From positions 30,922 to 94,921 of the forward strand of contig NZ_CAKZYF010000216.1 in the NCBI RefSeq assembly GCF_937884665.1: DNA of 64,000 nucleotides, written 5' to 3'. A model generated the notes under the pieces. It was not told the origin of the DNA. It was given only the letters and a program-made list of their open reading frames with translations, and did no database searches. This document shows, in pieces, positions 20,701 to 30,448 of the stretch (position 1 is its first letter; each line of letters opens with the position of its first letter). A program made the position numbers and the translations under genes. The stretch comes from an uncultured Allomuricauda sp. GTDB lineage: Bacteria; Bacteroidota; Bacteroidia; Flavobacteriales; Flavobacteriaceae.

Positions 20701-21249
20701 TTTGGAATCACTTCCGCAGCAGAGCAACAGGCGGATGTTGCGGCAAATTATGTTTTGGGCGATTTAGGAAGCATTTACAACGGATCTGTCTTGATGAACA
20801 TCCTCAAGTTCGAAAATCTAGACCTCTGCAGTATTGGTATGGTCAATACGCCTTCCAATGACGATAGCTATGAAGAGATTATCCTTATGGACGTACGAAA
20901 ACGTTTCTACAAGAAATGCATCGTAAAAAATGACACACTCAAAGGAGCTATTTTGATGGGCGACAAAAATGAGTTTGCTGAGTTTAAAAGATTGATAGAG
21001 GAAGAAATTGAGTTGTCCGAAAAAAGGGATGAACTTTTAAGGGGAGCGCCGAATACAAAACCCTTGAAAGGCAAATTGGTTTGTTCCTGCAGTCAAGTGG
21101 GGGAAGGAAATATTCAGGAAGCCATTCACAATGGATATGCCGACTTTGCCAAACTATGTTCCGAAACGGGTGCAGGTTTGGGCTGCGGCAGTTGTAAACC
21201 CGAAGTAAAGGCCATACTGGATACTGAGCTAAGGGCCATAACCTCCTAG
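17716..21249 (+). CDS. nasA: Assimilatory nitrate reductase fusion: Mo-bisMGD catalytic subunit + FAD/NAD oxidoreductase + BFD [2Fe-2S]
   Basis: CSYCGVGCGITV...GMLCSKGKNLN; Mo-cofactor domains; then VVVIGAGAASYRFIQSY oxidoreductase and CSCSQVGEGN..GAGLGCGSCKPE. Confidence 0.88.
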   Translation: MQKKETHTTICSYCGVGCGITVTKDTKGILSVEGNQAYPVNKGMLCSKGKNLNYVAQDTTDRILHPQMRWSRNHPLQQVSWSIALKRAAAVFKSIIEKHGPDSVAFYVSGQCLTEEYYLANKLTKGFIGTNNIDTNSRLCMSSAVVGYKKTVGEDMVPIAYADIELADCFLIAGGNPAWCHPILFRRLEKHKEDNPHVKVIVVDPRKTQTCALADIHLQIMPGTDVILFNAIARWLIEKKKIDVSFINKYTSNFEACKQSAFELSLNEAAKKCGIAVEDLKKTAKHIGSAKGFISMWTMGLNQSVIGVDKNLSLLNLSLLTGQIGKPGSGPFSLTGQPNAMGGREVGGMASLLAAHRDLGNEKHRKEIEEFWGGKPIKKESGLTATEMFNALEKGTLKAIWVICTNPVVSMPNAHKVEAALKKASFVIVQDISHHSETTKYADLLLPAAGWLEKEGTMTNSERRISYLPKVIDPPGEALPDAEILWRFGREMGYTGFDFDNTGEVYDEYCLMTKGTNIDISGLSYERLKTEGSFQWPVPHKTHRGTPRLFENQKYFTANGKAHFNAPRKLYNRSEQTDEEYPLVLNTGRVRDQWHTRTKTGKVKRLLTHIPTPYLEMNKVDAYILGLKEGDIAIVRSRRGRVRVQVTINYDIREKVVFLPMHWGKILNNDFSRANNLTNDLVDPLSKEPDFKYCAVRVEKYKKPKQKVVVIGAGAASYRFIQSYREKNRTDELHVFSKEPHPFYNRVLLPEYVNEELPWEALQKLKQGELRKLRVELYPNKGIAEIIAEDQYVVDDLGNQHSYDILIMATGSRAFVPNDVRMDLPGRFTMRERNDADRLKAYLNDTGLAPTEQHVVIVGGGLLGLELAASLKKVDINISIIQRAPRLMERQLDAVASRLLAEDVSERGITLYFDNEVSTVFEDSSGSHSLLVNLKTGRTIACNAIVYAIGTRPNIELAKQAGLETRRGVVVDSYLRTSHPHIFALGEIAEFENTLFGITSAAEQQADVAANYVLGDLGSIYNGSVLMNILKFENLDLCSIGMVNTPSNDDSYEEIILMDVRKRFYKKCIVKNDTLKGAILMGDKNEFAEFKRLIEEEIELSEKRDELLRGAPNTKPLKGKLVCSCSQVGEGNIQEAIHNGYADFAKLCSETGAGLGCGSCKPEVKAILDTELRAITS

Positions 21250-21258
21250 AAAGCAACA

Positions 21259-22689
21259 ATGAACGATGACTTGCACCGAATATTGATAAAAGGAGGAGTT
21301 ACCTCACCGGGGGAACTAAAGGACAGTATTTCCATGTTGGAGGCTGCCGGGCTCTGTGAAGTGCATTTTGGTTCCCGTCAAGATCTGTTGTTTCCGTTGA
21401 ATAGGAAAGATGAGACTCCCCTTGAACGTATTTCAAAATACAATACCGATATCGTAGGTGAACGAACCTACCAAAACATTGTTTCCTCTTATGTTTCAGC
21501 AGATATTTTTGAGATGACTCACTGGCTCAAAGGGTCAACTTATCTTTACATTTTGGAAGAGTTTGACTATTTGCCAAAGCTCAAAATCAACATTACCGAT
21601 CCAAAGCAAAGATTAGTACCCTTGTACAGTGGAAACCTAAATTTTATCGCTTCCGAACAAGAGGATTATTGGTACTTATATCTCAATATACCAAGTTGGA
21701 CCTCCAGTGAATTTTATCCCGTACTTATCTATAGCTATGATATTGTTGCCATTTCTAGGGCCATAGAACACTATTATCCCCAAGCAAAAGATGTTCCTTC
21801 GCTTTTTGAAATACTCAATGAAGTTCTCGACACCAATAATAAGAACATTCAGAAAAAATTAGAAACGCCTTATCTTACCTTTCCTTATTACGAAGGCGTC
21901 AATCGAATGGGATTGGATCAATATTGGTTAGGGCTCTATTGGAGAAACAATCGGTATGACCTTCAATTTCTGAAGGATTTTTGCGGGTTTTGCTTGGATA
22001 ATAGCATAGGCAAGATATGCATTACACCTTGGAAATCTTTTATTGTTAAGGGTATCAAACAGAAGTACCGGTCTGAACTGGAGCGATTTATTGGTCAACG
22101 CGGAATCAATATACGTCACTCCCAATTAGAAATGAACTGGCACTTACCCGTAGATGACCTTGAGGCTTTTGAACTGAAAAAGTTTTTGGTGCGAAATTTT
22201 GATGAGAACGACATCAGCACTTACGGGCTAACCTTTGGAATAAGCAGCGATGCGGGTAAACGGTCCCATTTCGCTTCAATTATCATAGAAAAAAACCAAT
22301 CTACATCCGTTATCAAGGATTTCAAAGTACGTCCGACCTATAATGTGCTGCATTTCAAGGCCTTTGACCCAAATACCCAAGTCTATGTTTCACATGCTCA
22401 AGATGTTGACCAAATGGAGCTTCCCAGCTTATTGATGGAACTCAGCAAAAAATATTTTAAGGAACTGGGCAAAACGTCCCTTAAGAAAGTGGAGATTTCC
22501 GAAAATGAAAATATAGAAATAGAAGTTCACCAATGTGAATCTTGCATGACTATTTATGACAGCTCCCAGGGTGATGAGAAAAACAAGGTTGCTGTTGGTG
22601 TCGCCTTTGAAAATCTTCCTGAAGAATATCGATGCCCCGTTTGTGATGCACCTTCTTCCAATTTTAACAAAGTCTTGCTTCAAATATGA
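21259..22689 (+). CDS. NIR/SIR ferredoxin-like half-domain protein with C-terminal rubredoxin
   Basis: GGVTSPGELKDSISMLEAAGLCEVHFGSRQDLLF resembles the NIR_SIR half-domain; C-terminal CESCMTIYDSSQGDE...FENLPEEYRCPVCDAPSSNF is rubredoxin. Confidence 0.75.
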   Translation: MNDDLHRILIKGGVTSPGELKDSISMLEAAGLCEVHFGSRQDLLFPLNRKDETPLERISKYNTDIVGERTYQNIVSSYVSADIFEMTHWLKGSTYLYILEEFDYLPKLKINITDPKQRLVPLYSGNLNFIASEQEDYWYLYLNIPSWTSSEFYPVLIYSYDIVAISRAIEHYYPQAKDVPSLFEILNEVLDTNNKNIQKKLETPYLTFPYYEGVNRMGLDQYWLGLYWRNNRYDLQFLKDFCGFCLDNSIGKICITPWKSFIVKGIKQKYRSELERFIGQRGINIRHSQLEMNWHLPVDDLEAFELKKFLVRNFDENDISTYGLTFGISSDAGKRSHFASIIIEKNQSTSVIKDFKVRPTYNVLHFKAFDPNTQVYVSHAQDVDQMELPSLLMELSKKYFKELGKTSLKKVEISENENIEIEVHQCESCMTIYDSSQGDEKNKVAVGVAFENLPEEYRCPVCDAPSSNFNKVLLQI

Positions 22690-22729
22690 TGCACCGATGA
22701 AGCTTTGGTTTTAATTAATTTAACATCTA

Positions 22730-22746
22730 TTTAGACTAAATCTAAA
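22730..22746. promoter_or_regulatory. Candidate metalloregulator operator upstream of the ECF sigma gene
   Basis: TTTAGA-CTAAA-TCTAAA inverted repeat. Confidence 0.35.
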
Positions 22747-22811
22747 TATTTTAAATTTTCTTTGTTTAAACTGTTCGTAAATTTTGTTAAACAGTTTTGT
22801 AATCAACCAAT

Positions 22812-23405
22812 ATGTCGTTTCCAGCGAAATCCAACACCAAGAATTCTTCAAAAACAAAGCGGGAAACCTCCGGGATTACTTTGAGCACAATATCTGACAA
22901 AGGCTTTGAAACCATTTACCGAAAATATTATCGAAAACTGTTCGGTGTGGCCTTTGGTATTTTAAAACAGCAGGAAAAGGCTGAGGGTATTATCCATGAT
23001 GTATTTCTTTCAGTCTGGGAGCGACGGGACCAAATCAACATTGACACCTCTTTAGAGGGATATCTTATGACCTCTGTAAAATTGTCCGTTTTGGCCCACA
23101 TTCGCAAATCGAGGACCCGCAAAAGACACTTAACGACCATTTCAAAAAATAGCGCCACTTCTGAAAACATCGTGGAGATGGACTATGGAGCACAAGAGCT
23201 TCAGGAAAGAATTGATGGGCTTGTGGGACTTCTGCCGGATAAATGCCGCAAGGTTTACAAGCTCAGTAGAGAGCAAGGGAAAAACAACAAGGAAATCTCG
23301 TTCTCACTCAATATAGCAGAAAAGCCCGTGGAGGCCCATATTTCCAAAGCACTTTCCTTTTTAAAATCCCGTTTAAAAGAATATACTTTCTTCTTTTTTC
23401 TCTAA
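22812..23405 (+). CDS. ECF-type RNA polymerase sigma factor
   Basis: FETIYRKYYRKLFGVAFGILKQQEKAEGIIHDVFLSVWERRDQ; followed by FecR. Confidence 0.88.
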   Translation: MSFPAKSNTKNSSKTKRETSGITLSTISDKGFETIYRKYYRKLFGVAFGILKQQEKAEGIIHDVFLSVWERRDQINIDTSLEGYLMTSVKLSVLAHIRKSRTRKRHLTTISKNSATSENIVEMDYGAQELQERIDGLVGLLPDKCRKVYKLSREQGKNNKEISFSLNIAEKPVEAHISKALSFLKSRLKEYTFFFFL

Positions 23406-23470
23406 TCGACTAAGGGAAACGTTCGACTTAGGCAACTATATCTATAGAAACCATATTAAGTCTGCGTTAC

Positions 23471-24421
23471 GTGAACATTTCAAAAGAACTTTTAGAGCGT
23501 TTTATAAGCGGTGAATGCACCGAGCAAGAGCGCCGTCTGGTCCTGGATTGGTTGTCATCCCAAGAATCAGTTAAAATTGATTTCAATGAAGAACGAATAC
23601 AAGAATCAGAAAATCGGGTAAGGCGGCTCCTGGCAAAAAGTATTTCAAAACAGAGCGCAAGCAAACCGGGCAAAAGAAAACTTTCCAGCCCCTGGGTGTT
23701 CGGTATTGCTGCCTCGTTGGCCTTGGTTGCGGGACTTACTTTCATCACGTTTTCCAATACGGGGCATACCGTATATAGCACCGAAGCTGGGACTACCAAG
23801 AAAATCGTTCTGTCCGATGGGTCCAAAGTCACGCTCAATGCTCTTTCAACCCTTACGGTCACTGACAATTTTGGAAAGGAGACCCGAAATATGCGGCTTA
23901 CAGGAGAAGCTTTTTTTGAGGTGGCCAAAGATTCCCTTCACCCGTTCGTTGTAAAAACCGGCGAATCAAAGACCCAGGTCCTGGGTACTCAGTTCAACCT
24001 TTCCGCCTACGAGGATGAACCCACGGTGCTCACACTCAACGAGGGTAAAGTATCCTTTTCTGGACAAAACAACCGATCGGATACAACTTTCATTGTGCAA
24101 CCCAACGAGCAGGTCCAAGTTTTTGATGGTTTGTGGACCAAACGCGAAGTAATGGCTCAAGACTACAACCTTTGGATACAAAAGAAATTAAACTTCAATC
24201 AAGAGGCTTTTTCTTTAATTATCAAGGAAATAGAGCGATTTTACGATATCAATATCCTGGTCGAAGCAGATGCACAAGGGCTTTTGGAAACGACCTATTC
24301 GGGCCAATTTGATAATCCCCCATTGGAAATATTGTTAGAAGACCTTGGATTCGTACTGAACTTCAACTACATAAAGGAAGGGAAGACCGTTAAGATACAT
24401 ACCCCAGGAACAAATCCTTAA
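23471..24421 (+). CDS. FecR-family anti-sigma factor
   Basis: VYSTEAGTTKKIVLSDGSKVTLNALSTLTV; AFFEVAKDSLHPFVVKTGESKTQVLGTQFNLSAY. Confidence 0.92.
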   Translation: MNISKELLERFISGECTEQERRLVLDWLSSQESVKIDFNEERIQESENRVRRLLAKSISKQSASKPGKRKLSSPWVFGIAASLALVAGLTFITFSNTGHTVYSTEAGTTKKIVLSDGSKVTLNALSTLTVTDNFGKETRNMRLTGEAFFEVAKDSLHPFVVKTGESKTQVLGTQFNLSAYEDEPTVLTLNEGKVSFSGQNNRSDTTFIVQPNEQVQVFDGLWTKREVMAQDYNLWIQKKLNFNQEAFSLIIKEIERFYDINILVEADAQGLLETTYSGQFDNPPLEILLEDLGFVLNFNYIKEGKTVKIHTPGTNP

Positions 24422-24446
24422 CCGTTCAAATCAGAATGCAAGTGTA

Positions 24447-27185
24447 ATGGTATTATCGAGGTCACACAAAAATAAAAGTAGGCGCAACAACATCCGGGTA
24501 CTTCTTTTTGGATTGCTCTTCTTTTTATTTTTTCACAGGGTTCCTGGCCAACAAGAATCCATTTTGGATAAACAAATTTCCATTTCGTTTAAGAACCAAA
24601 AACTCCTGGAAGCACTCTCTGAACTACAAGAGATGTTAGGTTTTGTGTTTTCTTATGCTCCATCATCCTTAGATGGCCAAAAATCCATTACCAAAGATTA
24701 TGAAAATACATCGGTAAGATTCATTTTAAACGACATTGTCGGATTAGAAGGAACTGCTTACGCCGTTAGAGGACAGACTATCCATATTCGAATAAGATCC
24801 CAAAACCCAAACAAAAAGAAACCCCAAGCGACCCACTCCGCTATATCCGGTACCGTGGTCAACGCGCAAGGGAATGGGGTTCCGTTTGCCACAGTAGTGT
24901 TAAAGGATACCGGACAGGGAATCTTGACCGATGCTTTCGGAGTTTTTCAGATTGATAAGACGCCTTTGGGCGCAGTTACGCTTTCCGTTTCCCATCAAGG
25001 ATACGCTCCTGAGGAGATGATGGTCGCTACCAAAGCTGGTGAAACCAGCCGTATTACCATAGCTATGGAAGAATCCCTAAACCAGCTGGATGAAGTTGTG
25101 GTGACTGAAAAAAACCAATCTAAAGTTATTGAACAAAAAGGGTTTAATGTTAAATCCATTGAGCTGAAGCAGTTCGAAAATACCACACGTGACATCAACC
25201 AGATCATCGGGGCGACCGCAGGAGTGCGAATCAGGGAAACTGGAGGGCTTGGGTCCAATTTCAATTTTTTCCTCAACGGACTTTCGGGCAGGCAGGTCAA
25301 ATTTTTCCAGGATGGCCAGCCCTTGGAAAACTTTGGAGAGTTGTTCAATCTCAACAACATTCCCGCCAATCTCATCGAACGGGTCGAAATATACAAGGGC
25401 GTGGTCCCTGTTCATCTGGGTGCCGATGCCTTGGGCGGTGCTGTAAATCTGATTTCTAAGGAAAGTGCAGGTAACTTTTTGGACATTTCTTACAGCTTCG
25501 GCTCTTTTAATACCCATAGGTCCAATCTCATAGGCCAATGGAGGAACAAAAATTCAGGTTTTACCATAAAGCCCCAGTTTTTCTGGAATTACAGTGATAA
25601 CAACTACACCATGAACAATCTGGAGACTCCAACGGGAATCGACGGGCAAGTGACCACGGGTGATTTTGAGCGTTTTCACGACACTTTTCAGTCGTATCTC
25701 ACCGGTATAGAGTTTGGATTTACTGCCGTGGGTTGGGCCGATCAGTTCATGGTTGGCGGCAGTTATGGCGCTCTGGATAAGGACATACAGACCGCATCCA
25801 GAGGAACACGGGTCAGTGCCCCTCCTTTCGCATTTCGGCTGCCTGCGGTGGGAGAGGCAGTACAAGATGAGGAAAATGCCCGCATTACCCTACGCTATAA
25901 AAAGAAAGACTTCATTGCTGATAAAGTGGATTTTAATCTCTACGCCTCATACAACGACCTCAAACAGACTAGTATCGACACCTCCAGTAACGCTTATAAT
26001 TGGCGGGGACAGATTGTGGCCACCGGCCGAAGTACCGGCGAATTGGGCATCCCCAAAACACGGTTTCGTTTTGACCAAAAGGCATTTGTACTTAACTCCG
26101 GTCTCGTTTTCCAACCCTCAAAAAACCACACGTTTAATGCGAATTTTACCTGGAGTGACCTGGACCGTCAAGGTAGGGATACCTTTCTATCCGGTGAAGA
26201 GAATCCTTTTACCAGGCCTAATCGATTGGCAAAGAAAATTCTAGGTATTTCCTACGAGTTGGTTTCATTTAAAGATAGGCTCAGCACCACTTTTTTGGCT
26301 AAATATTTCAATCTCAATATTCTAGCACGCCAATCAAGACAATTTGAATTCGGCTCTTTTGATATTCTGGATTTGAGAACGGAACAAGAACGAATTGGTT
26401 ACGGTATGGCCGTAAACTATGCCCTGGCAAAGCATTGGCAAATTAAGGCGTCCTATGAAAAGACCTATAGGCTCCCCGAACCTTTCGAGATTTTTGGTGA
26501 TGGCCTGCTGATTTTGGCCAATCCCGAGATATTACCTGAATCCAGTGATAATGTCAATGCCAATATTATTTACCGAAATCCAATGGACCAAAAATGGGAC
26601 GTTCAATTGGGTTTGAACGGATTTTTACGATGGACGGACGATATGATTTTTCCAGCTTTAGGCGGACAATTGATAAGTTATGAAAATCAAAGGAATGTTT
26701 ACATCAGAGGTTTTGAGCTCGATTTAAAAGCCAGCTGGAAAAACAGGCTGCAAATCGGCATAAATGGAACCTATCAAGATGTCATTAACAATCAAGAGTT
26801 CAATGCCATTTCAGGAAGACCCAACCCATTCTTTAGAGAACGCCTCTTTAACACACCGTTCCTTTTTGGAAATGCAAATGTGAACTACGCCCTGGACCAA
26901 AAGCTGTTTCGCAAAATAGGTTTGAACTTTTTCTATGACTTCAATTATGTAGAGGAGTTTTTTTTGAACTATCCCAATGTTTCCAGGGGCGGGTCAAAAT
27001 TTACCATCCCTTCCCAGTTTCTGCACCATATCGGGACCACAATATCCTCTATAAACGGGAGATACAATCTAAGCCTGGAACTTAGGAATCTGACCAACGC
27101 ACAGGCCTTCGACGATTTTGCACTCCAGAAACCTGGTAGGGCATTTTTTATCAAACTACGCTATTTCTTAAACTCTAATTTTTAA
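24447..27185 (+). CDS. TonB-dependent receptor with STN and carboxypeptidase-regulatory-like domains
   Basis: STN-like N-terminus; ISGTVVNAQGNGVPFATVVLKDTGQGILTDAFGVFQI; plug and barrel. Confidence 0.9.
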   Translation: MVLSRSHKNKSRRNNIRVLLFGLLFFLFFHRVPGQQESILDKQISISFKNQKLLEALSELQEMLGFVFSYAPSSLDGQKSITKDYENTSVRFILNDIVGLEGTAYAVRGQTIHIRIRSQNPNKKKPQATHSAISGTVVNAQGNGVPFATVVLKDTGQGILTDAFGVFQIDKTPLGAVTLSVSHQGYAPEEMMVATKAGETSRITIAMEESLNQLDEVVVTEKNQSKVIEQKGFNVKSIELKQFENTTRDINQIIGATAGVRIRETGGLGSNFNFFLNGLSGRQVKFFQDGQPLENFGELFNLNNIPANLIERVEIYKGVVPVHLGADALGGAVNLISKESAGNFLDISYSFGSFNTHRSNLIGQWRNKNSGFTIKPQFFWNYSDNNYTMNNLETPTGIDGQVTTGDFERFHDTFQSYLTGIEFGFTAVGWADQFMVGGSYGALDKDIQTASRGTRVSAPPFAFRLPAVGEAVQDEENARITLRYKKKDFIADKVDFNLYASYNDLKQTSIDTSSNAYNWRGQIVATGRSTGELGIPKTRFRFDQKAFVLNSGLVFQPSKNHTFNANFTWSDLDRQGRDTFLSGEENPFTRPNRLAKKILGISYELVSFKDRLSTTFLAKYFNLNILARQSRQFEFGSFDILDLRTEQERIGYGMAVNYALAKHWQIKASYEKTYRLPEPFEIFGDGLLILANPEILPESSDNVNANIIYRNPMDQKWDVQLGLNGFLRWTDDMIFPALGGQLISYENQRNVYIRGFELDLKASWKNRLQIGINGTYQDVINNQEFNAISGRPNPFFRERLFNTPFLFGNANVNYALDQKLFRKIGLNFFYDFNYVEEFFLNYPNVSRGGSKFTIPSQFLHHIGTTISSINGRYNLSLELRNLTNAQAFDDFALQKPGRAFFIKLRYFLNSNF

Positions 27186-27193
27186 AATTATCT

Positions 27194-28441
27194 ATGATCA
27201 TGAAAAAGAATAGATTTAATCTTTTTATTTTATTACTTGCGGCCAGTTTTTTTATCGGCTGCTCCAGTGACGACAATGGCGTCGAAACTATGGATCCCCC
27301 CACTCCAGAAGGAGGCGGAGGTGAGGAAATGCCTCCACCTGAAACCGAGGCTACCCGTTTTATTATCAATGGAATAATCGATGGAGCGCCTACGGATGCA
27401 AATACGGTGGTGGTCTCAGATTTGACCCAGGGAAGCGTGAACGTATCCACAGCCCAAGAAGGCGTTTTTGAAGGGGCGTTTATCGCAGAAATCAATGAGC
27501 GTTTGTTCAGCACCTTACAAACTGATTTTGGTTTTGTAGAGTACCGCGTTGATGAAAATGGTTCAGTCTCTGAAGTGGCCCGCGTGGTAGCACAAGCCTC
27601 CAACGGAAATATTGTCGATTTGGGGAGCGATCAAGTCCTTACTTTTAATGCCGCTTATAATCCGGATGGATTGGTGGATTATACCATTGTGGACATCAGT
27701 ACCATGACAGAGGTGACAACTGGACAGATTGCGGTGCCCATCAATGACGATGCCTTACTGTGGCCCAATAGTATCATCCCCAAAGATGGAAAACTGCTGC
27801 TCAATTACATCCATGCTGATATCAATTCATTTGCCAATTTTGATGGGATATTCACCGCGGTGCTGAACGCATCCACTTTAGAGGTTGAGGAAATCATTGA
27901 AGACGCGCGTTCAGCCACTCCGGGGTATAACCTGTCACAAGACCATTTTTTCGATAGCAATGGCGATCTGTACATTGGAACCACGAACTCCAACTACTGG
28001 GGCATCAATGAAAACCTGCCTGCCGGAATCCTTAGAATCCGAAGCGGTGAACTGGAATATGACGAAACTTATTTCTTTGATGTGACCAGTCAAATCAACA
28101 ATGAGTACTTTGCGGGATTGGCCCAGCTAACCGATACCAAAGCGCTAATAAAGGTCTTCCGAAGCGATTTGATTGAACAATTTGCGGATTATTCGCAAAA
28201 GGCGGTCATCGAACATTGGGTAGTGGATGTTCAGACCCAAACGGCGGAGAAACTTGATATTCCTTTGAGTCTGGCCCCCTTTGCCGATCCTGTTGTCCTG
28301 GACGATGGTAACTTCGGTATTGTAGCGAACACCAGTGAAGGTAGTTTTATCTACATCTATGATGAGTCCACGGGGAGTGTGCAACAAGGATTGGAATATG
28401 AAGGGATAGATTTTATTCGTACCATTACGGCCATACCTTAG
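27194..28441 (+). CDS. DUF4374-family lipoprotein
   Basis: Lipobox ASFFIGCSSDD; position after a FecA-like receptor. Confidence 0.7.
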   Translation: MIMKKNRFNLFILLLAASFFIGCSSDDNGVETMDPPTPEGGGGEEMPPPETEATRFIINGIIDGAPTDANTVVVSDLTQGSVNVSTAQEGVFEGAFIAEINERLFSTLQTDFGFVEYRVDENGSVSEVARVVAQASNGNIVDLGSDQVLTFNAAYNPDGLVDYTIVDISTMTEVTTGQIAVPINDDALLWPNSIIPKDGKLLLNYIHADINSFANFDGIFTAVLNASTLEVEEIIEDARSATPGYNLSQDHFFDSNGDLYIGTTNSNYWGINENLPAGILRIRSGELEYDETYFFDVTSQINNEYFAGLAQLTDTKALIKVFRSDLIEQFADYSQKAVIEHWVVDVQTQTAEKLDIPLSLAPFADPVVLDDGNFGIVANTSEGSFIYIYDESTGSVQQGLEYEGIDFIRTITAIP

Positions 28442-28488
28442 AGCAAAAAACATCTTCAACAGGCATTTCGCCAATAATTGAACAATTG

Positions 28489-28520
28489 GAGCATCTCGTT
28501 TTGGGATGCTCTTCTGTTTC
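28489..28520 (+). terminator. Terminator after the receptor operon
   Basis: GAGCATC-TCGTTTTGG-GATGCTC followed by TTCTGTTT. Confidence 0.6.
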
Positions 28521-28716
28521 ATCCACCTCCTTGTTCAGAAACCCAGCTATTCGTGGAAGGACGCTTTAGGATTTGACAAATTTCAATTGTACTGAACCGC
28601 CATTGGTAGGTTGACACGCTTCATAGAAGCTCCGGGGAACCTCTGCTCCAAGGAAAAACTTTTATATCTTTCCAATGGATTTCTTCGAATAGATTGTCGC
28701 TATAGCATTCCAACCT

Positions 28717-29583
28717 ATGATCTTGAACAGTGAATATCCGGCGCCGGCGCCTTCAGTCAGAAATATACTTGTGGCCCTTGCTTTCGGAATATTTATTGCA
28801 TTTTTCCTGATATTCTTTGAGCCCTTTAATATCGACATAGATTCAGGACGCACCAAAGTAATGCCTCTACTTTTCTATGGTTTCATTACTTCGCTGGTAC
28901 TGTTTGTTTCCTTTTACGTTCTTCCCCTATTGGTGCCCTTTTTTTTTGATGATAGCCGCTGGAAAGTGAAGCACCAAATCCTTTTCTGTTGTGCGGTGCT
29001 TTTTGTAATAGCGACTTTGAACGGGGTTTTTACCAATTACATAAATGGATTGAACTTCACATGGCGCAACTATTGGTGGATCATCAACCGGACTTTTATC
29101 CTTGGCGCCATTCCTTTTTCGTTCTTGATTTTATTGGATACGCTAGGGAAAAACTACCGGAACGTAAAAGAAGCACGGACCATTCTTCAAATGAAACCGG
29201 AACTACCGGAAATCGAACAGGGTAATTCATGGACCATCACGACCGACCTGAAAAATGAACATTTTATCTTAAATGATACACATTTTGAGTACGCGGTCGC
29301 CCATGGCAACTACATCGATGTTTACAGGAAAGATGAAGATAAAACCTATTTCAAGACCTACCGTATCAACCTATCTTCCTTCGAAAAGCAATTAAATGCC
29401 CCCTATTTACAAAGATGCCACAGGTCTTACTTGATAAACTTGACCAAAGTCAGCCATGTCACTGGAAATGCCCAGGGTCTTAAACTTGGTCTTATCGGTG
29501 GTGACGTTGCCATTCCAGTTTCAAGGAAGTACATCCCCGTGGTTAGGCACTTTTTCTCCCAATACGCAAGCTCTTTGTCCTAA
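28717..29583 (+). CDS. Membrane-anchored LytTR-family transcriptional regulator
   Basis: Four TM helices; C-terminal YLQRCHRSYLINLTKVSHVTG. Confidence 0.85.
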   Translation: MILNSEYPAPAPSVRNILVALAFGIFIAFFLIFFEPFNIDIDSGRTKVMPLLFYGFITSLVLFVSFYVLPLLVPFFFDDSRWKVKHQILFCCAVLFVIATLNGVFTNYINGLNFTWRNYWWIINRTFILGAIPFSFLILLDTLGKNYRNVKEARTILQMKPELPEIEQGNSWTITTDLKNEHFILNDTHFEYAVAHGNYIDVYRKDEDKTYFKTYRINLSSFEKQLNAPYLQRCHRSYLINLTKVSHVTGNAQGLKLGLIGGDVAIPVSRKYIPVVRHFFSQYASSLS

Positions 29584-29687
29584 GCTGCGGCCTTTTTGTT
29601 TGTAATGACCCTTTGTTGCTTAAATCATTTTCTTGACGTTTATACCATTTCCAAATTTCTCTTTTAGCCTGTGGTTATGTTTGCTTC

Positions 29688-30314
29688 ATGGTAAAAAAAG
29701 CGTTCTTAGGTTTTTTATTTGTCGGGGCCATCTCCATGCTGGTCATGTCATTCCATTATTTTCAAGCGGAAGATTCAGGGATATTGGGAAACAAGGAGGT
29801 GGCTTCCAAGAATTGGTACATCCTAAGTTTTCGAATTCATGTCCTGTTTGGGCTTATCGCTATTGCTACTGGTCCTGTGCAGTTCATCAAAAGAATTCGT
29901 ACAGGATATGCCAAGGTGCACAAAAGGATGGGGTTCGTTTATTTCACAAGTGTCGTTTTCAGTAGCCTTTCAGGATTGATTATTTCTCGATTCGCAATGG
30001 GCGGGATGATTACCGTGACCGGATTTGGCACTTTGTCCGTGTTGTGGTTTTTTATCACATCAAAATCTATTTTAACCCTTGTGAAAGGTGATTTTTTGGG
30101 CCATAAAAAATGGTCTTTCTTCGGGTATTCATTGACATTCTCTGCCATAACCCAGAGGATTCTGCTTTTGGTGCCACTCTTGACCGATGTTCCTTTTTTG
30201 CCCATTTATAGACTTTCGGCCTGGTTGCCCTGGTTGGTCAACCTCTACATCGCCAATGCGTTGTTAACCACATCAACAAAAAGAAACTTCGGTTTTCCCA
30301 ATAATACGCGGTAA
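29688..30314 (+). CDS. DUF2306-family membrane protein
   Basis: FRIHVLFGLIAIATGPVQFIKRIRTGYAKVHKRMGFVY. Confidence 0.75.
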   Translation: MVKKAFLGFLFVGAISMLVMSFHYFQAEDSGILGNKEVASKNWYILSFRIHVLFGLIAIATGPVQFIKRIRTGYAKVHKRMGFVYFTSVVFSSLSGLIISRFAMGGMITVTGFGTLSVLWFFITSKSILTLVKGDFLGHKKWSFFGYSLTFSAITQRILLLVPLLTDVPFLPIYRLSAWLPWLVNLYIANALLTTSTKRNFGFPNNTR

Positions 30315-30448
30315 AAAGAAGAAGTATGTGGTTAAACACTTATGGAAGCGCCGAGATAGGCCACATGGTACGTGTGGGAAAACGTCCTAAATAGAAGCTT
30401 TGTGCGAAATTCAAATGGGCAACGCTACTAAAGAAAAGGACTTTGGTA

